A stretch of 64,000 nucleotides of DNA from Oreohelix idahoensis (taxonomy: Eukaryota; Mollusca; Gastropoda; Stylommatophora; Oreohelicidae). The stretch covers positions 62,001 to 126,000 of the forward strand of contig JAMPIV010021267.1 of assembly GCA_024509875.1 (NCBI GenBank), written 5' to 3'. A program made the translations under genes and the position numbers. Under the pieces are notes generated by a model, which was given only the letters and a program-made list of their open reading frames with translations, had not been told where the DNA came from and searched no databases. Below are positions 46,401 to 58,716 of this stretch, in pieces (position 1 is the stretch's first letter; the number at the start of each line of letters is the position of its first letter).

Positions 46401-48581
46401 TAAGACCGAGGCTGCAAGTTACCGGCCAATCAGTCTCACAAGCTGTGTTGGGAAGACTATGGAGCGAATAGTCAACCACAGATTGAAATGGTATTTAGAG
46501 TCCTGAGCAGATCCTGGTGCCGGAACAAGCTGGATTTAGAGAATGCTACAGTATAGAAGACCAAGTTACTTACTTGTCTCAAGCAATAGAAGATGCCTTC
46601 CAGGAGAAGAAAAAGGTCCTAACGATCTGGGTCGACTTCAAGCAGGCCTTTGACAAGGTGTGGAAAGATGGCCTCATTGCAAAACTTAGGAGAAGTGGAA
46701 TCCAAGGCAACATGATGAAATGGATCCAGTCATACTTGCATAACAGGAGAACTAGAGTCACTCTTGACGGTCTGCAGAGCAGAAAAGTGTTGCTCCATCA
46801 GGGGGTACCTCAAGGAGGAGTAATTTCCCCAACACTCTTCCTTGTTTACATCAATGACCTGGTGAAAGATCTCCCTGCAGGAGTGAAAGCTGCCTTATAT
46901 GCAGATGACCTAGTACTCTGGTGCGCTGATGAAAATGTCACCACAGCAAATTATAGAATGCAGCGGGCAGCAGACATGCTAGTGTCATGGGCAGAGAAAT
47001 GGCTTATCACAATAAACACAGACAAAACCTCCACAACACTGTTCTCCCTCGCCCCCAAGGACAAATCAGCTAACATACACCTAGGGACAACCGTGATCAA
47101 GGAAGAAAGCTACCCCACCTATCTTGGGGTGACATTTGACCAAAGGCTTACATGGAATAAGCATATTGAAAACGCAGAAGGAAAGGCCCGAAGACGACTA
47201 GGCATACTCAGAAAATTAGCAGGTACCAACTGGGGAGCAAATGAACGAAATCTAAAGAAGATTTATAATGGAGTAATAAGACCACACTTAGAGTTTAGCT
47301 CAGCAGCATGGTCATCAGCTGCTAACTCACATCTGCAGTCTTTTGACAAGGTGCAAAATCAAGCTCTCAGGCTCATTACAGGAGCCATGAAAACTACACC
47401 AATAACAGAGATGCAGAAGGTTGCTGGATTACAGACATTGTCCCATAGAAGAGACACAAAAACCATGATCCAGATGGAAAAGTACAACAGTATGCCAATG
47501 CACCCAATGAAGGCAAGACTAGATGATCTGGCATTGGGACGTCTAAAGCGTAGCAGCTTTGTGCATCGGGGGAAAAGACTTATAAGACAGCATCAAGAAG
47601 ACGAAGCCAAGAAGACAACACCACTGAAGCCCACCCTATACCCTGTACCATGGGAGCAGGCCAGCAGTGCCCTCCAAATTAATACATCAGTCAGTGGTCT
47701 CACAAGTGGATGTGAGTAAAATGATCTGCAAAAACGAACTGCTACATTGAGTATGATCCAAGAAAGCTATCCCGATCAACCATGGATACATGCCTATACA
47801 GATGGATCAGCAACTAATGCTGTTAGGAATGGAGGTGCCGGTATCTTTATCTCATATCCTGACAACCACTATGAGACTAGGCACATTCCCACTGGTAAAT
47901 TCTGTTCCAACTATACAGCTGAGGTTCAAGCTCTAGAGCAAGCTGCAAATATGATTTATAACACCAACTCTGACTGCCACCAGGTAGTCATCCTCACAGA
48001 TGCACTGTCTGTCCTGCAAGCTCTCAAGGGTGGTAAACTCCCGCATCTGAGAAATGAACTAAACAAGGTAGCTGCCAAAAAGAGAACCATACTTCAGTGG
48101 GTACCATCTCATTGTGGTGTACCCGGAAATGAAAAGGCAGATAAACTTGCAAAAAAGGGAGGAGAATGTGAACAAGAAGATAATGAAGTCACATACTTTG
48201 AGAAAAAGAGAGCTATCCAGACTATCAGAAGAGAACAGAACAACCCAAAGACGACTATCACACTCTCGACCGGCAGGGACAGATAACTATTTTTCGACTC
48301 AGGACAGGGCATAACAAACTGAATAAACACATGCACAAGCTACGATTGTCTGCTTCACCACTGTGCACATGTGGATTAAACGAACAAACTGCTGAGCATG
48401 TTCTACAGGACTGTCCTCTGTATGACCAGTTAAGAAAGATATACTGGCCCAATGACTCAACACTAAACTCAAAGCTATATGGAGTTAAAGAGGAACTTCA
48501 AACAACAGTCGAATTCATCATGAGAACTCGTCTGACGGTGTAATCATCAAAGATGCGATCGCAAGAAGAAGAAGAAGAAGA
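43450..48581 (+). mobile_element. LINE family epsilon, full length (EN-RT-RNase H), 5.13 kb
   Basis: Bounded by the target duplication AGTTAACAGA at 43440-43449 and 48582-48591, with a GAA-repeat 3' tail (GCGATCGCAAGAAGAAGAAG). It has a long 5' region (about 1.24 kb) with no clear gag, then one open frame family encoding endonuclease, reverse transcriptase, RNase H and a C-terminal knuckle. RNase H downstream of RT places it in the I-type group (I, Nimb, Ingi and relatives). Few lesions, so among the youngest LINEs here. It sits in the sense direction in the 17-kb intron of the zinc-finger gene. Confidence 0.9.
44688..48543 (+). pseudogene. LINE epsilon polyprotein: endonuclease, RT, RNase H, knuckle; about four lesions
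   Basis: Frame 1 (44688-45920): APE endonuclease with MHWNAEGVNSK, CIQETHLKA, VGDFNSHSQSWG, STPDLAFSTPD and GGSDHRPIFL, all catalytic boxes present. After a shift near 45900: RT fingers with KFQKSPSPDKISNEMLVNL, YRPISLTSCVGKTMERIV (to 46506). After another shift: EQAGFRECYSIEDQVTYL, VDFKQAFDKVWKDGLIAKL, HQGVPQGGVISPTLFLVYIN, LYADDLVLWC (catalytic), TYLGVTFDQRLTW, to a stop at 47719. RNase H follows in the same frame: IHAYTDGSATN, YTAEVQALEQA, ILTDALSVLQAL, HCGVPGNEKADKLAKK. After a last shift near 48285: FRLRTGHNKLNKHMHKLRL, CTCGLNEQTAEHVLQDCP. It would need repair of these lesions to be active. Confidence 0.88.
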
Positions 48582-48645
48582 AGTTAACAGAATTTGAAAG
48601 GCAAATTAATTACCAGATTATGATGTGGAAAGAGAAGTGTATTAA

Positions 48646-50124
48646 CTCTTTCAGCCCCAAGCAAAAAAGTGGGTTTGGCCCAAGAAAAAATGGCCACCCC
48701 AGTGCGTTTTTATTGTTGTTGTTTGGAAATATTTTTTTTAAATGTTCATATGCATAAATAACTTTGTTGTTGTAGATGAAACTGAAGGTAATTGGATGTA
48801 CTTTACTCTTGTGCTACAAGTATAAAAGCTTTCATTGAAAAATGATTAGTTATTCAAGGTAAAATGGAGGACAAAAGAAGAAGCCGGTGCACGATTAGAG
48901 GAAAAGTATTCATTAAAATTCTTCTACAATTGTTCCTCATGAGAATATCCAAGGGTAAAGTTTCAAAATGTCACAAACAGAAGTACTCTTACAAAATACA
49001 ATCAGTTTTTAATCAATAAACACTCAGAAGATTGTTAATTTCACAAATTACAACAACAGGTCATATTGTTGTAAAAAGGATAAAATTGTCAACCCGGTGT
49101 GTTTGTATTTGGAAATAATTTTTTAAGATGTTCTAATGCATAAATAACTTAGTTGTTGTATATGAAACTGAAGGTAACTGGATGTACTTTACTCTTGTGC
49201 TACAAGTATAAAAGCTTTCATTGAAAAATGATTAGTAATTCAAGGTAAAATGGAGGACAAAAGAAGAAGCCGGTGCAAAATTAGAGGAAAAGTATTCATT
49301 AAAATTCTTCTACAATTGTTCCTCATGAGAATATCCAAGGGTAAAGTTTCAAAATGTCACAAACAGAAGTACTCTTACAAAGTACAATCAGTTTTTTAAT
49401 CAATAAACACTCAGAAGATTGTTAATTTCACAAATTACAACAACAGGTCATATTGTTGTAAAAAAGAGGAAATTTCAGTTTATACATCAGAAAGATGGGA
49501 ATTATATTATTTACACATGAATAATTGTTAGTAACTGCATCTTGTGCATAATTTAAATTTATCAATAAAACTTATTAGTTAGTAAAATGTAAAGTAAAAT
49601 GGAGGCGGAATAAGAAGCAGGTAAATTTGAAAGAAATAGATATATTCTTACCTTGCCGAGCTGCTCCTCTTATGAAGATATTATCCATAGGAAAACACAT
49701 AATCATAATCCATAGGAAAGCACAAAATCCATAGGAAATCACAAAAGATCACTTTCGCTATCCTGTGAATATACTGCAATCACTCTCAAAAATTTCTTCA
49801 AATAACTTACGAGCTTGATCTGACGTTAACCTTTTGGGACTACCATTCGAAGAAGTGGGTGTGGCCATTTTTTGTTAGAAAATATGCGCTTTAAAAAATC
49901 GCTTTAAAAATCTAAAATAAATATCTCAAAACAGAAAAACGTCCACTCTTAGAACACGTGCGGTATTTAAAAGAATGTACTTCCAGTCGGAAATGACGTT
50001 TTGGGTGGTTTGTGGGTAGTTATAATTAGAAACAGAGGCACATATACTAAACGCTTTTTAAAGTCGATTGGGCCAAGCGCGTCTAACCCCTGAGGATATA
50101 TAAAGTCGATTGGGACTTAAAGAG
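48646..50124. mobile_element. Non-autonomous piggyBac-like element (TTAA target)
   Basis: Flanked by TTAA at 48642-48645 and 50125-50128. Ends CTCTTTCAGCCCCAAG (left) and CTCTTTAAGTCCCAAT (right, reversed) are imperfect inverted repeats. The next ~20 bp also mirror weakly ('agtgggtttggccc' and 'gaagtgggtgtggcca' occur near both ends). 1479 bp with no transposase. The inside is mainly a 386-bp tandem duplication. Confidence 0.72.
48700..49475 (+). repeat. Tandem duplication, 386-bp unit, two copies
   Basis: Unit 1 about 48700-49085 and unit 2 about 49088-49475 agree over nearly all bases ('gaaactgaaggtaa', 'aaaagaagaagccggtgca', 'ggtaaagtttcaaaatgtca', 'aacaacaggtcatattgttg'). The offset is 386 bp, measured at 48961 and 49347. 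Wholly inside the TTAA element. Confidence 0.9.
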
Positions 50125-50128
50125 TTAA

Positions 50129-53095
50129 AGCTTCGTGCTATACCCCAGATCAGTGGTACCCAGCTTGGGCGCTGAAATACCGGGGTTATTAATTTTTTTT
50201 ATTCATTATTTCTGTTAGGGGAAAAGGTGCATTGAAGGAAGTGATTATTAAGGGTGGTAGCTGGTGCTAAGTCACAAGCACATACACCTATCAGAAAAGC
50301 AGAATCTGCAAAGAAATGAAAATAGGGTGGCCTGATCTTGCGAATCTCATTGACATTTGACAAAGTGAATCATGTTAAGATGAGATTGCAACGACAGAAC
50401 TGGCTTTAGTTAAAGATGCATTCATTGCTGACTGCACACTGAAATGTAGCTTTAGTCACCATGAACTTTATCAGTTTCTAAGTTTATAATGAACTATACA
50501 TCAAAGCAAAAGTCAGCCTGGAAACATTTTGTTCTCATCTTAAGGCCATTAAGGAGTATATGATGATAAGATTTCATGAAATCAGGGAACTAAAAGTTTC
50601 AGACTTATATGTTAATACTGGTCTGTAACGTCTTATCCGAACACCCGAAAATTGAATTATTCTAAAATCTAACATTTCTTTGGGAACTTTTTTAATCGCT
50701 ATTTGGGCTACGCTTTGAAAATAGAAAAATCCTGGTTTCCGAAATATACAGTTCCCAAAGCATTTCAGATAAAAGGTTGCAGACCTGTTGTCAATTTTTA
50801 TTTATTTATTTGTTTAATACTCAATTTTATTTTTTATGTTTGGGTGCAAAAACAATATTGTGCAAATTTTGGAAGAGGGATTATTAGACCTGCAGTATGA
50901 TTGTGATGCCCAAATATTATTCAGCCAGAAATATGAGCTGTTTTGGGTTCCAGAAACAATCTGTAACAAATAAAGTTAGTCATCCAAGCATTCTTATAAT
51001 TGTTAAGTAGATAAAAAAAATGATGTGGCAGTGTTCAGCAACTCTTTGGTAAAGCAAGAAACGTGCTACAGACATGTCACTAGAGATTGAGATTTTTGAA
51101 CTGGATATCAGTGACTTGGTGAAGATTTAATGCATTCATTAATCGACTATTTTCCTGTATTTTTTTTATATGCAATCAGCAGTTTATGTACATTGTAGAA
51201 GTTTCAATTTCCTGGTATTGATTTCATACCTTATTGTTTGCTTTCTTATCCATTTTGATGCATATCTTTTTGTTTTACAATTTACCATGCTGCAATGATG
51301 TTACCAGTAATTTCATGTACTAAGAGTGAACAGTTTGATAGGTGGTCATAATTAATAATATTTCCATAGGAAATACAAAAATGTAGACATTCCATCCAAT
51401 TTTTTTACAGGACATTCTTTTCATCCCTTGAAAACAGGTAAATCCAGTATAATACAGATCTTGTAGTGACTCTGGGACTGAAAAAAGATTTGAAACCACA
51501 GACCTATATTAAACATGAATGCATAAACGATAATGAATTAGCTTGAAAATGATGCTTAAAGAAGCCAAGTAAATCATGGTTTGTCAGCATTTCTGTGATG
51601 TTTGTATAGCTACATTAGAGAGAGAGAGAGAACTGTATGTAAGAGGCACTGAGAGTGAAAGACCGATGGGATTAACATTTAGCAGTGCACCAAAAACAAA
51701 AATGCTTAATAGTTAAAAAAAAATAAAAGACTTATCAGGCTTTAAGATTGAGTGGTGAAAATATCATTGAACAATTAGTCATATTAAGTATCTGGCAATC
51801 TTATCTCAGTGTGTGGAACAGCTAACTCAGATCAGAGAGCAGGAATACAGTTGGCAGGCAAAAAAAAACATTCTTCAACCTAAATAAAACTAAATGTTAT
51901 TTAAATGCTTGGATTTTATTTATGAACACGCATCCTTAAAATTTTTATTTGGAATGCAGATAGCAACAGGGAAATAAACACATAAGTGCTCACACACACA
52001 CACAAAATAATGAATATTTTTATATGAAACTGTAGGACAGTTTATTAAAGAACATTTAAATTCTAGTGCTTAAGAAGAATACCCTGGATGTCATTAATAA
52101 TGAAAATAACATAAGAATGCTCTGGAAATAACAAAATGTAGACAGGGATACAGTACTTTTGGTGTGAAATTGTATGACAACAGGCATTTTACCAAGGTAT
52201 CGCTAAGATGCTAACATGTATTCAGAATTAGTCTCATTGGTTTAAAGTTATGATGTTTGTTGTCATTTAAGTTTTGTTGCTCATAATTATGTTTTGTTTT
52301 ACAACAGTTTGTCATTTGTTGTTAATGCAGATTTGGGGAGCAGTTATATGAACTCTTTTAGCCCTCAAATTTAGCTCTGTATATGGCTCTTTTATTTGTG
52401 TAAGTTTCGTTTGAGAAACAAACTGTAGTGCACTGAAAATTGTTCTTTAGATGTACTATTTCGCTGTTGTTAAACTCTGGATTTTAGTGCAGTGGACATT
52501 ATTAATACATAAATCAATTGTGAAATTTGCAACTATACTAGTAGCTCATCCAGTGTTGTGGAATGAGCTGGCATAGTGAATTTATAGCACAAACAGTGAG
52601 CTTTTCTACATTCATCATTTACCTTTAAAACATCACAATTAAGCGCTTAACAGCTGAACAATAAATGTAGCATACTATATAGAACTAGAGGTGTTCTCTA
52701 AGTTGCATTTATGTGTCTTTTTTTTTTTTTTTTATTCATTTATCCTTTTTTTTTTCCTTTTCATTCAGACAAATGATTGCATGAAGTATGCACGAGTATT
52801 ACTGATGTTATACAATATTTGTGGACGATAATTTTTTTAAATATTGCTTTTTTTCTTTTCTATAATTGTTGAAGTAAGGTTCTGGTTTCACTGCTAAATT
52901 GTTTATGGATTAGTTTGTGTCTATGATTGTGGTTGTACCAAGTAAACAGTTTATTCACTTAACCATGAATTTTGACATCAATTGTAAGTTTTTCATGGGG
53001 CTTCCTTTTCCTAGTCCCATTCTAAACTCACACATATCACAGTATCTAAATCCAGATGGAATGTATCAAATACAAGTCTTTTTTTATTTTTACAG
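50129..53095. other. Last part of the 17-kb intron
   Basis: AT-rich with short simple repeats: (GA)n about 51617-51630, (CA)n about 51994-52007, T-runs near 52720. No coding exon or transposon recognised. The pyrimidine-rich stretch and TTTTTACAG at 53087-53095 form the acceptor of cassette 1. Confidence 0.5.
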
Positions 53096-53532
53096 ATAGC
53101 GCACATTCGTCTTTTTTCCAGCCTTTAGACACATCACGTCCCAATTATTATCATCATCATCATCACCACAATGTAACGCTTAATACTTCTTACTCTGCAC
53201 CAGCAACTAGACTGTCAAGCAGCAAACAAGAACTGAAAGAAACTTACTTTGTGTTTGACCAGAATAATCAGATGTATACATGCCCAGCTTGTGGCAAGGA
53301 ATACAAATCATCATCTGGAGCACGTCTCCATTACAAGATTAAGCACTGTGGAGCCTTTGATCACTACTGTCAGGCCTGTGGGAAAGGCTTCCAACAGAAA
53401 TCCCACTTGAAAGCTCATATGTCCCTGCACATGCAGCAAAAGAATTTTGAATGCAACATTTGTGGTTCTCAGTATGCACATAAAACTTCACTTACTGCTC
53501 ATCAGAAACTGGCACATGGAACGTCTTTGTAA
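53096..53532 (+). CDS. Zinc-finger cassette 1 (terminal exon, three C2H2 fingers)
   Basis: Begins with AT, completing CAT (His) from the common exon. After a His-rich run (about 53140-53170) come three standard C2H2 fingers: CPACGKEYKSSSGARLHYKI then KH, CQACGKGFQQKSHLKAHMSL then H, and CNICGSQYAHKTSLTAHQKL then AH (spacing C-x2-C-x12-H-x3/4-H). Ends TTGTAA at 53532. The isoform would be about 547 residues. Its fingers differ clearly from those of cassettes 2-4, so it is the most diverged cassette seen. Expected role: DNA binding by a nuclear transcription factor. Confidence 0.85.
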
Positions 53533-54073
53533 GATAATCTCTGCAGATTTTTTCACTGGTTGTACATTTTATTTATGGTCTTTGATAATTTTTCCCAAGC
53601 CTCACACTTCTTCATAAAGTCCAACGGCATGAAAAAAATGACAGTTTGAAAGAGAAATAGACTTTGTTTTCATGAGAAGTGAATGTACTGGAATGTTGAT
53701 CTGAGTTGTCTTTTTTTTTGAATTTTTAACTGACAAATTTATCATTTCTTCAATTGGCAAGGATTTATTTTTTTTTAAATTTGTTGAAATAAATTTTCAT
53801 TTTTCTTGACTGTGTGAGAATTGTACATGTAACTATCTATTCTTATTTGGCAAGATGTTTCAGTCAGTTTTAAACACATTTTCGCTGAAGCTGCAGACCT
53901 GACAAATGTACGTTAAAATAATGTCTATTTTCCTCAAGAAAATGTCAAATCACACGAGACTTACATGCATCAAAACTGTTACTTATTACAGCTATATGAG
54001 TAACATAGTAGCTATTTGAAATAGTTGGGCATATTTAATTTATTACCTGCTTATATGTATTAGTAATCTAATC
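53533..54073 (+). other. 3' UTR of cassette 1 and spacer to the hAT element
   Basis: A canonical AATAAA lies at 53788-53793, about 256 bp after the stop, consistent with cassette 1 being a true terminal exon. The sequence ATCTAATC at 54066-54073 is the left target duplication of the hAT element. Confidence 0.6.
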
Positions 54074-54494
54074 CAGTGTTTCCTAAACTTTTTTGGATCA
54101 CCGCCCCATTGGCTCCCAGGGCATGTCCCCACCGCCCCCCTACATTTCCCCACAGTACATAAAAAACTATAAAGAGTGAAAGATAAGAGCCACTGCTAAT
54201 TCAGTACAGTGACAGCTAATTGCTCTATTTATTAAATTCTAATATAAAGCTACAGATGCACTTATTTATTTATTTAATTTAAAAAAAAAAAAAAACTTAT
54301 TTACGTAGTCCAGTATAACAAACTTTCATCAATACAAGGGGCTTGACATAAGTCTTGGTCCTGACCATGAAGAAGTCACAGGAGGAAGATGAAACTTGGC
54401 ACATTTAAAGTTCATCATATTTGCACTGAATGTGTGAAGTACGCGTTTTTTTCTTCAATGCGTTTTCCCGCTACGGTGCACGGCGCAATGTACC

Positions 54495-56031
54495 TGTAAA
54501 ATTGCTATTTTGTGGGTAAGGTCGAGTCGTGCCTGGACAGTTCAGTGTTGTGTGTATCTAGGTCACCAGCGTGAGGCGCTGCCAGGGTGTAATGCAGACA
54601 CTCACACATGAACAACATACATGTTTCTCAGGTGTGTAGAACTCGTAATAAGATGTGGTCGAGAGTAAAGGTGTGTGTGTAGGAAACAGCAGATCGTGGA
54701 CACGAAGTCTTTTAGGCTCTTATTCGGCTACACACCAAACTCACTCCACCACAAGTAGAAGTCATAGACGTGGATAATGCAGATGACTTTTCTTCAACAT
54801 TTATTACGGCAACAGTACGCTGACAGACGACAGTCAATTGAACAAGGATCATGGACATTTCATGTGTAGTAATGGTTATAAACATCAAGCATCATAAATC
54901 TTGCATAGCTCATGTATAAGATGCTAGTAGAGCTGGCTTGACAATTTACGTTCGTTCATACTGTAGCTCACCAACGGGCTGATCACCCGTTTGCCAGTCA
55001 CTTCGATTACGGAAACAACAGCAAATGGATTGATTTGCCGTTGCCCTAAAGACGCCAATAGGCGTGATGGGAAACAATGGCAAAGAAAACCTATCTGCTG
55101 TTGCCCTAAGACGCCATTAGGCGTAATGGCCACTGACTGCTTTGACGGTCGGTGGCTAAGGACAGAAGAAGAAGAAGAAGAATACTGTAGCTCAGGGCCG
55201 CTGACTAAACTCGTCAGGTAGTCCTTTAACAAATATCCCGCACGATAAAGGCGGTTCCAGTTGCTTAATATCAAAGTCTATGAACTTGTTTAATGAAAGT
55301 CAAGACTTCATCTGGCTTCACACGCCAGACACTTCTTCTTCTGCTCAAAGATATCGGCCGTAATATCGGGCCTCTATAATAATGTGAACAACTGTGTATT
55401 CTTCATAGGCAGGCATAATCATCCATGCCAAAACATACCGCTAACATGCGGTTTTCATAATAATCTCTCTTCACTGGGCTTCTGTAATATAGTTAGACGA
55501 ATAGTCTTAGTTGGCTACCTCGAGCACACATAATGGACTCTGGATCTCAAAGAACTGTGAGCTCTACTCACAGGTCGACACAAAATGTTCTGCAACTTAG
55601 GCATAATAATTAAGTTTCTTTTACCTTTGACAGAATCCGAGAAATACACACATAACAACTGTCGTCATTCTTGACGAACAGAATAACTCTGGGGAGAATC
55701 ACTAACATCACAGTCACACTGAAGACTATCTTTCCCCCAGATAATGCAGAGAAGTACAACGGACATACTAGTCCGGTCAGAACCCAGATCATCACTCCCT
55801 GACGGAAGTCTCTCCGTTTCGCGCTCAAAAACTTGCGCATGCGTAGACAGAACAGATCTGAGAACAGCTAACCCCCGACTTAAGACTGGTCAACACAATG
55901 AATAAAACAAAGGGAAGATAACCCCAAATCAACCTGTCCCAGAGAGTTAACATACAGTTCTCTACCTTAGATCATCAAAAAAATTTTTAATAGATTTACG
56001 TCTTATGAAACCGTCAAAAACAGCAGCAACA
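54495..56031. mobile_element. Probable solo LTR with 5-bp target duplication
   Basis: Comparison with the sister mariner shows an extra block exactly between GTACC (54490-54494) and GTACC (56032-56036). The block begins TGTAAAATTG and ends AGCAGCAACA, the TG...CA ends of an LTR. About 1.3 kb after removing SINE C. No internal retroviral-type genes are present, so it is a solo LTR, presumably left by recombination. Superfamily not determined. Confidence 0.7.
54971..55181 (+). mobile_element. SINE family C, copy 3 (5'-truncated)
   Basis: Target duplication ATACTGTAGCTCA at 54958-54970 and 55182-55194. It starts in mid element (GGGCTGATCACC) and carries two hairpins, GACGCCAATAGGCGT and GACGCCATTAGGCGT. 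It ends CTGCTTTGACGGTCGGTGGC TAAGG with a GAA tail, closer to LINE alpha's 3' end than the other two copies. Confidence 0.9.
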
Positions 56032-56820
56032 GTACCCTATTGACCGGATCTGCTGCTCCAAAGATTTGACAAAACAATGGAAAAGAAGGAGGCCAGAGCT
56101 GTGATAAAATTTCTGATGTTTCAGGGAAAAACACCTACAGAAATACACAGGGAGATGGAACCAGTGTTTCGTGATTCTTGTCCTTCATATACTTCGGTAA
56201 AAAGCTGGTGTCAACAGTTTTAAGTGCGGCCGCTCAAATGTTGCTGATCTGCCAAGATCTGGTAGACCAGCCTTAGAGTGCAACGATGAAAATGCAACAA
56301 GAGTGAAGAAAATCATTGACCAGGATCGAAAAATGACAATTGTGGAGATAGCTAGTAGAGTAAAACTGAATGAAAGAACAGTTTATAGAATTTTATACAA
56401 CAGGAAAGTTGTGACCAGGAAACGACGGATAACGCGCACTCAAAATCTTCCTTTGCTGCAAGACAATGTGCCCTCTCTCAAAGCATGGCTTGTGCAGCTA
56501 GCAGCCAACGATTTGAATATTGAAATTCTTCCACACCCACCATATTCACCAGATTTGGCTCCATCAGACTTTTTTCTATTCCCAAATCTTAAAAAACAGC
56601 TAAAAGGAAATCATTTTGACAGCGATGAAGAAGTTAAACTGGCATGTGATGACTGGTTTAGTTTGAAAAATAGGGTGTGTTACTCCAAAGGTCTTTTCAA
56701 GGTCAAGCAGAGATGGCAGAAGTGTGTCAATTCAGACGGTGGCTATATTGAAAAGGAATAAACACTATGCAAAATTTCAGCTCTCTGTGACATGTCCTTC
56801 ATGGTCAGGCCCAAGACTTA

Positions 56821-58133
56821 CAAGGGGCTTGACATAAGTCTTGGGCCTGACCATGAAGGAGTCACAGGAGGAAGATGAAACTTGGCACATTTAAAGTTCA
56901 TTATATTTGCACTGAATGTGTGAAGTACGCGTTTGTTTCTTCAATGGGTTTTCCCGCTACGGTGCACGACGCAATGTACCCTATTGACCGGATCTGTTGC
57001 TCCAAAGATTTGACAAAACAATGGAAAAGAAGGAGGCCAGAGCTGTGATAAAATTTCTGATGTTTCAGGGAAAACTACCTACAGAAATACACAGGGAGAT
57101 GGAACCAGTGTTTCGTAATTCTTGTCCTTCATATACTTCGGTAAAAAACTGGTGTCAACAGTTTAAGTGTGGCCGCTCAAATGTTGCTGATCTGCCAAGA
57201 TCTGGTAGACCAGACTCAGAGTGCAACGTTGAAAATGCAACAAGAGTGAAGAAAATCATTGACCAGGATAGAAGAATGACAATTGTGGAGATAGCTAGTA
57301 GATTAAAACTGAATGAAAGAACAGTTTATAGAATTTTACACAACAGACTGAACATGAGAAAAGTGTGTGCACGCTGGGTTCAGCGACTGTTGACACGTGA
57401 ACAGAAGCAAACGAGGGTAAATTTCTGTCAACAGTTGCTCAAAAAGTGTCAGTCAAAAAACTTTTTGGAGACCATGGTGACAGTAGATGAGACTTGGGTA
57501 CACCATTATGACCCCGAATCCAAAATTGCCAGCATGCAATGGAAAACCCCGGGCTCCCCAACAAGCCGAGAGCGCAGAAATCTGCAGGAAAAGTGATGCT
57601 GACTGTTTTTTGGGACGCCAAAGGTATCCTGTTGAAAGATTATCTGCCTCGTGGCAACACAGTTAATGGACAGTACTATGCAGATCTTCTCACCAAACTA
57701 AGAAAGGTTGTGACCAGGAAACGAGGGATGACACACACTCAAAATCTTCCTTTGCTTCAAGACAACGCGCCCTCTCACAAAGCACGGCTTGTGCAGCTAG
57801 CAGCCAACAATTTGAATATTGAAATTCTTCCACACCCACCATATTCTCCAGATTTGGCTCCATCAGACTTTTTTCTATTCCCAAATCTTAAAAAACAGGT
57901 AAAAGGAAATCATTTTGACAGCGATGAAGAAGTTATACTGGCATGTGATGACCGGTTTAGTTTGAAAAATAGGGTGTTTTACTCCAAAGGTCTTTTCAAG
58001 GTCAAGCAGAGATGGCAGAAGTGTGTCAATTCAGGCGGTGGCTATAATGAAATGGAATAAACACTATACAAAATTTCAGCTTTCTGTGACATGTCCTTCA
58101 TGGTCAGGCCCAAGACTTATGTCAAGCCCCTTG
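56821..58133 (+). mobile_element. Mariner element 2 of a tandem pair, nearly intact
   Basis: Left end CAAGGGGCTTGACATAAGTC, right end (reversed) CAAGGGGCTTGACATAAGTC, followed by TA at 58134-58135; 1313 bp. Its left end directly abuts element 1's truncated right end at ACTTA. Confidence 0.9.
57021..58060 (+). pseudogene. Mariner transposase with a single frameshift
   Basis: Starts MEKKEARAVIKFLMFQGKLP. The HTH region includes IVEIASRLKLNERTVYRIL. MVTVDETWVHHYDPESK holds the first catalytic Asp with the Trp intact. A frameshift between about 57560 and 57596 follows KTPG. The second frame continues SAGKVMLTVFWDAKGILLKD, LLQDNAPSH, PPYSPDLAPSDFFLFPNLKK (34 residues between the last two Asp, DD34D) to the stop at 58060. 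One indel from open, so recent. Confidence 0.9.
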
Positions 58134-58716
58134 TAGTATCAGAGATATCTTTCTGCAACCAAAAGTCTTGATATGATATTTTTTTAACATTGGCTTAAGC
58201 TCAACGTCATTTTGCCGCAATACCAGTTTCTTTTCCATTCTTCCTAGTTCCTCTTTGCACGTGTCTAGGAATGGATTTATTTTCCAATCTGGAATAGTGA
58301 TCAAAAGAAGATCATAAAACACGTGGGACATGTCTTTATGCAGCTCATCCACGTGTGCACAATATACTTGAAAATTATCCTCTGGTATTTTGTCTTTCTC
58401 TTCCAACTCAAAGAGGCTCGGATATTTGATTAGCTCACTGCGACCAATATTTCGTTTGTACATTGTTAATTTGCACAGAAACGTGGAAACAACAGATTTG
58501 ACTTCTAGATTAATATTATTTCCTTGCAGTTGCAGATTTATTTCATTAAACTTTGTGAATAAATCTGACAAATATGAAATGTCAAGCCTGATATTCTTTA
58601 GTTCTGTACTGAGCGAAGCATGCGAGTCTTTAAAGAATTCTACCACAGTTTCAAAAAGAGCATAAAAGCGTCCCCAGACAATTTCATTTTTAGAGCCATC
58701 TGACTTGCATCAGCAG

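Larger units (their letters stand above)
54335..56820 (+). mobile_element. Mariner element 1 of a tandem pair, internally deleted and interrupted
   Basis: The left end CAAGGGGCTTGACATAAGTC follows a TA. The remnant gene at about 56075-56761 starts MEKKEARAVIKFLM. It jumps from YRILYNR straight to KVVTRKR, a deletion of about 370 bp that removes the first catalytic Asp, and ends VNSDGGYIEKE. The right end stops at CCCAAGACTTA and abuts element 2, so the outer 14 bp of its right inverted repeat are missing. A solo LTR splits it at 54495-56031. Confidence 0.85.

Noticed and set aside
53140..53170. CAT/CAC repeat as a separate microsatellite feature
   Set aside because: It is coding (a His run) within cassette 1 and too short to list separately.
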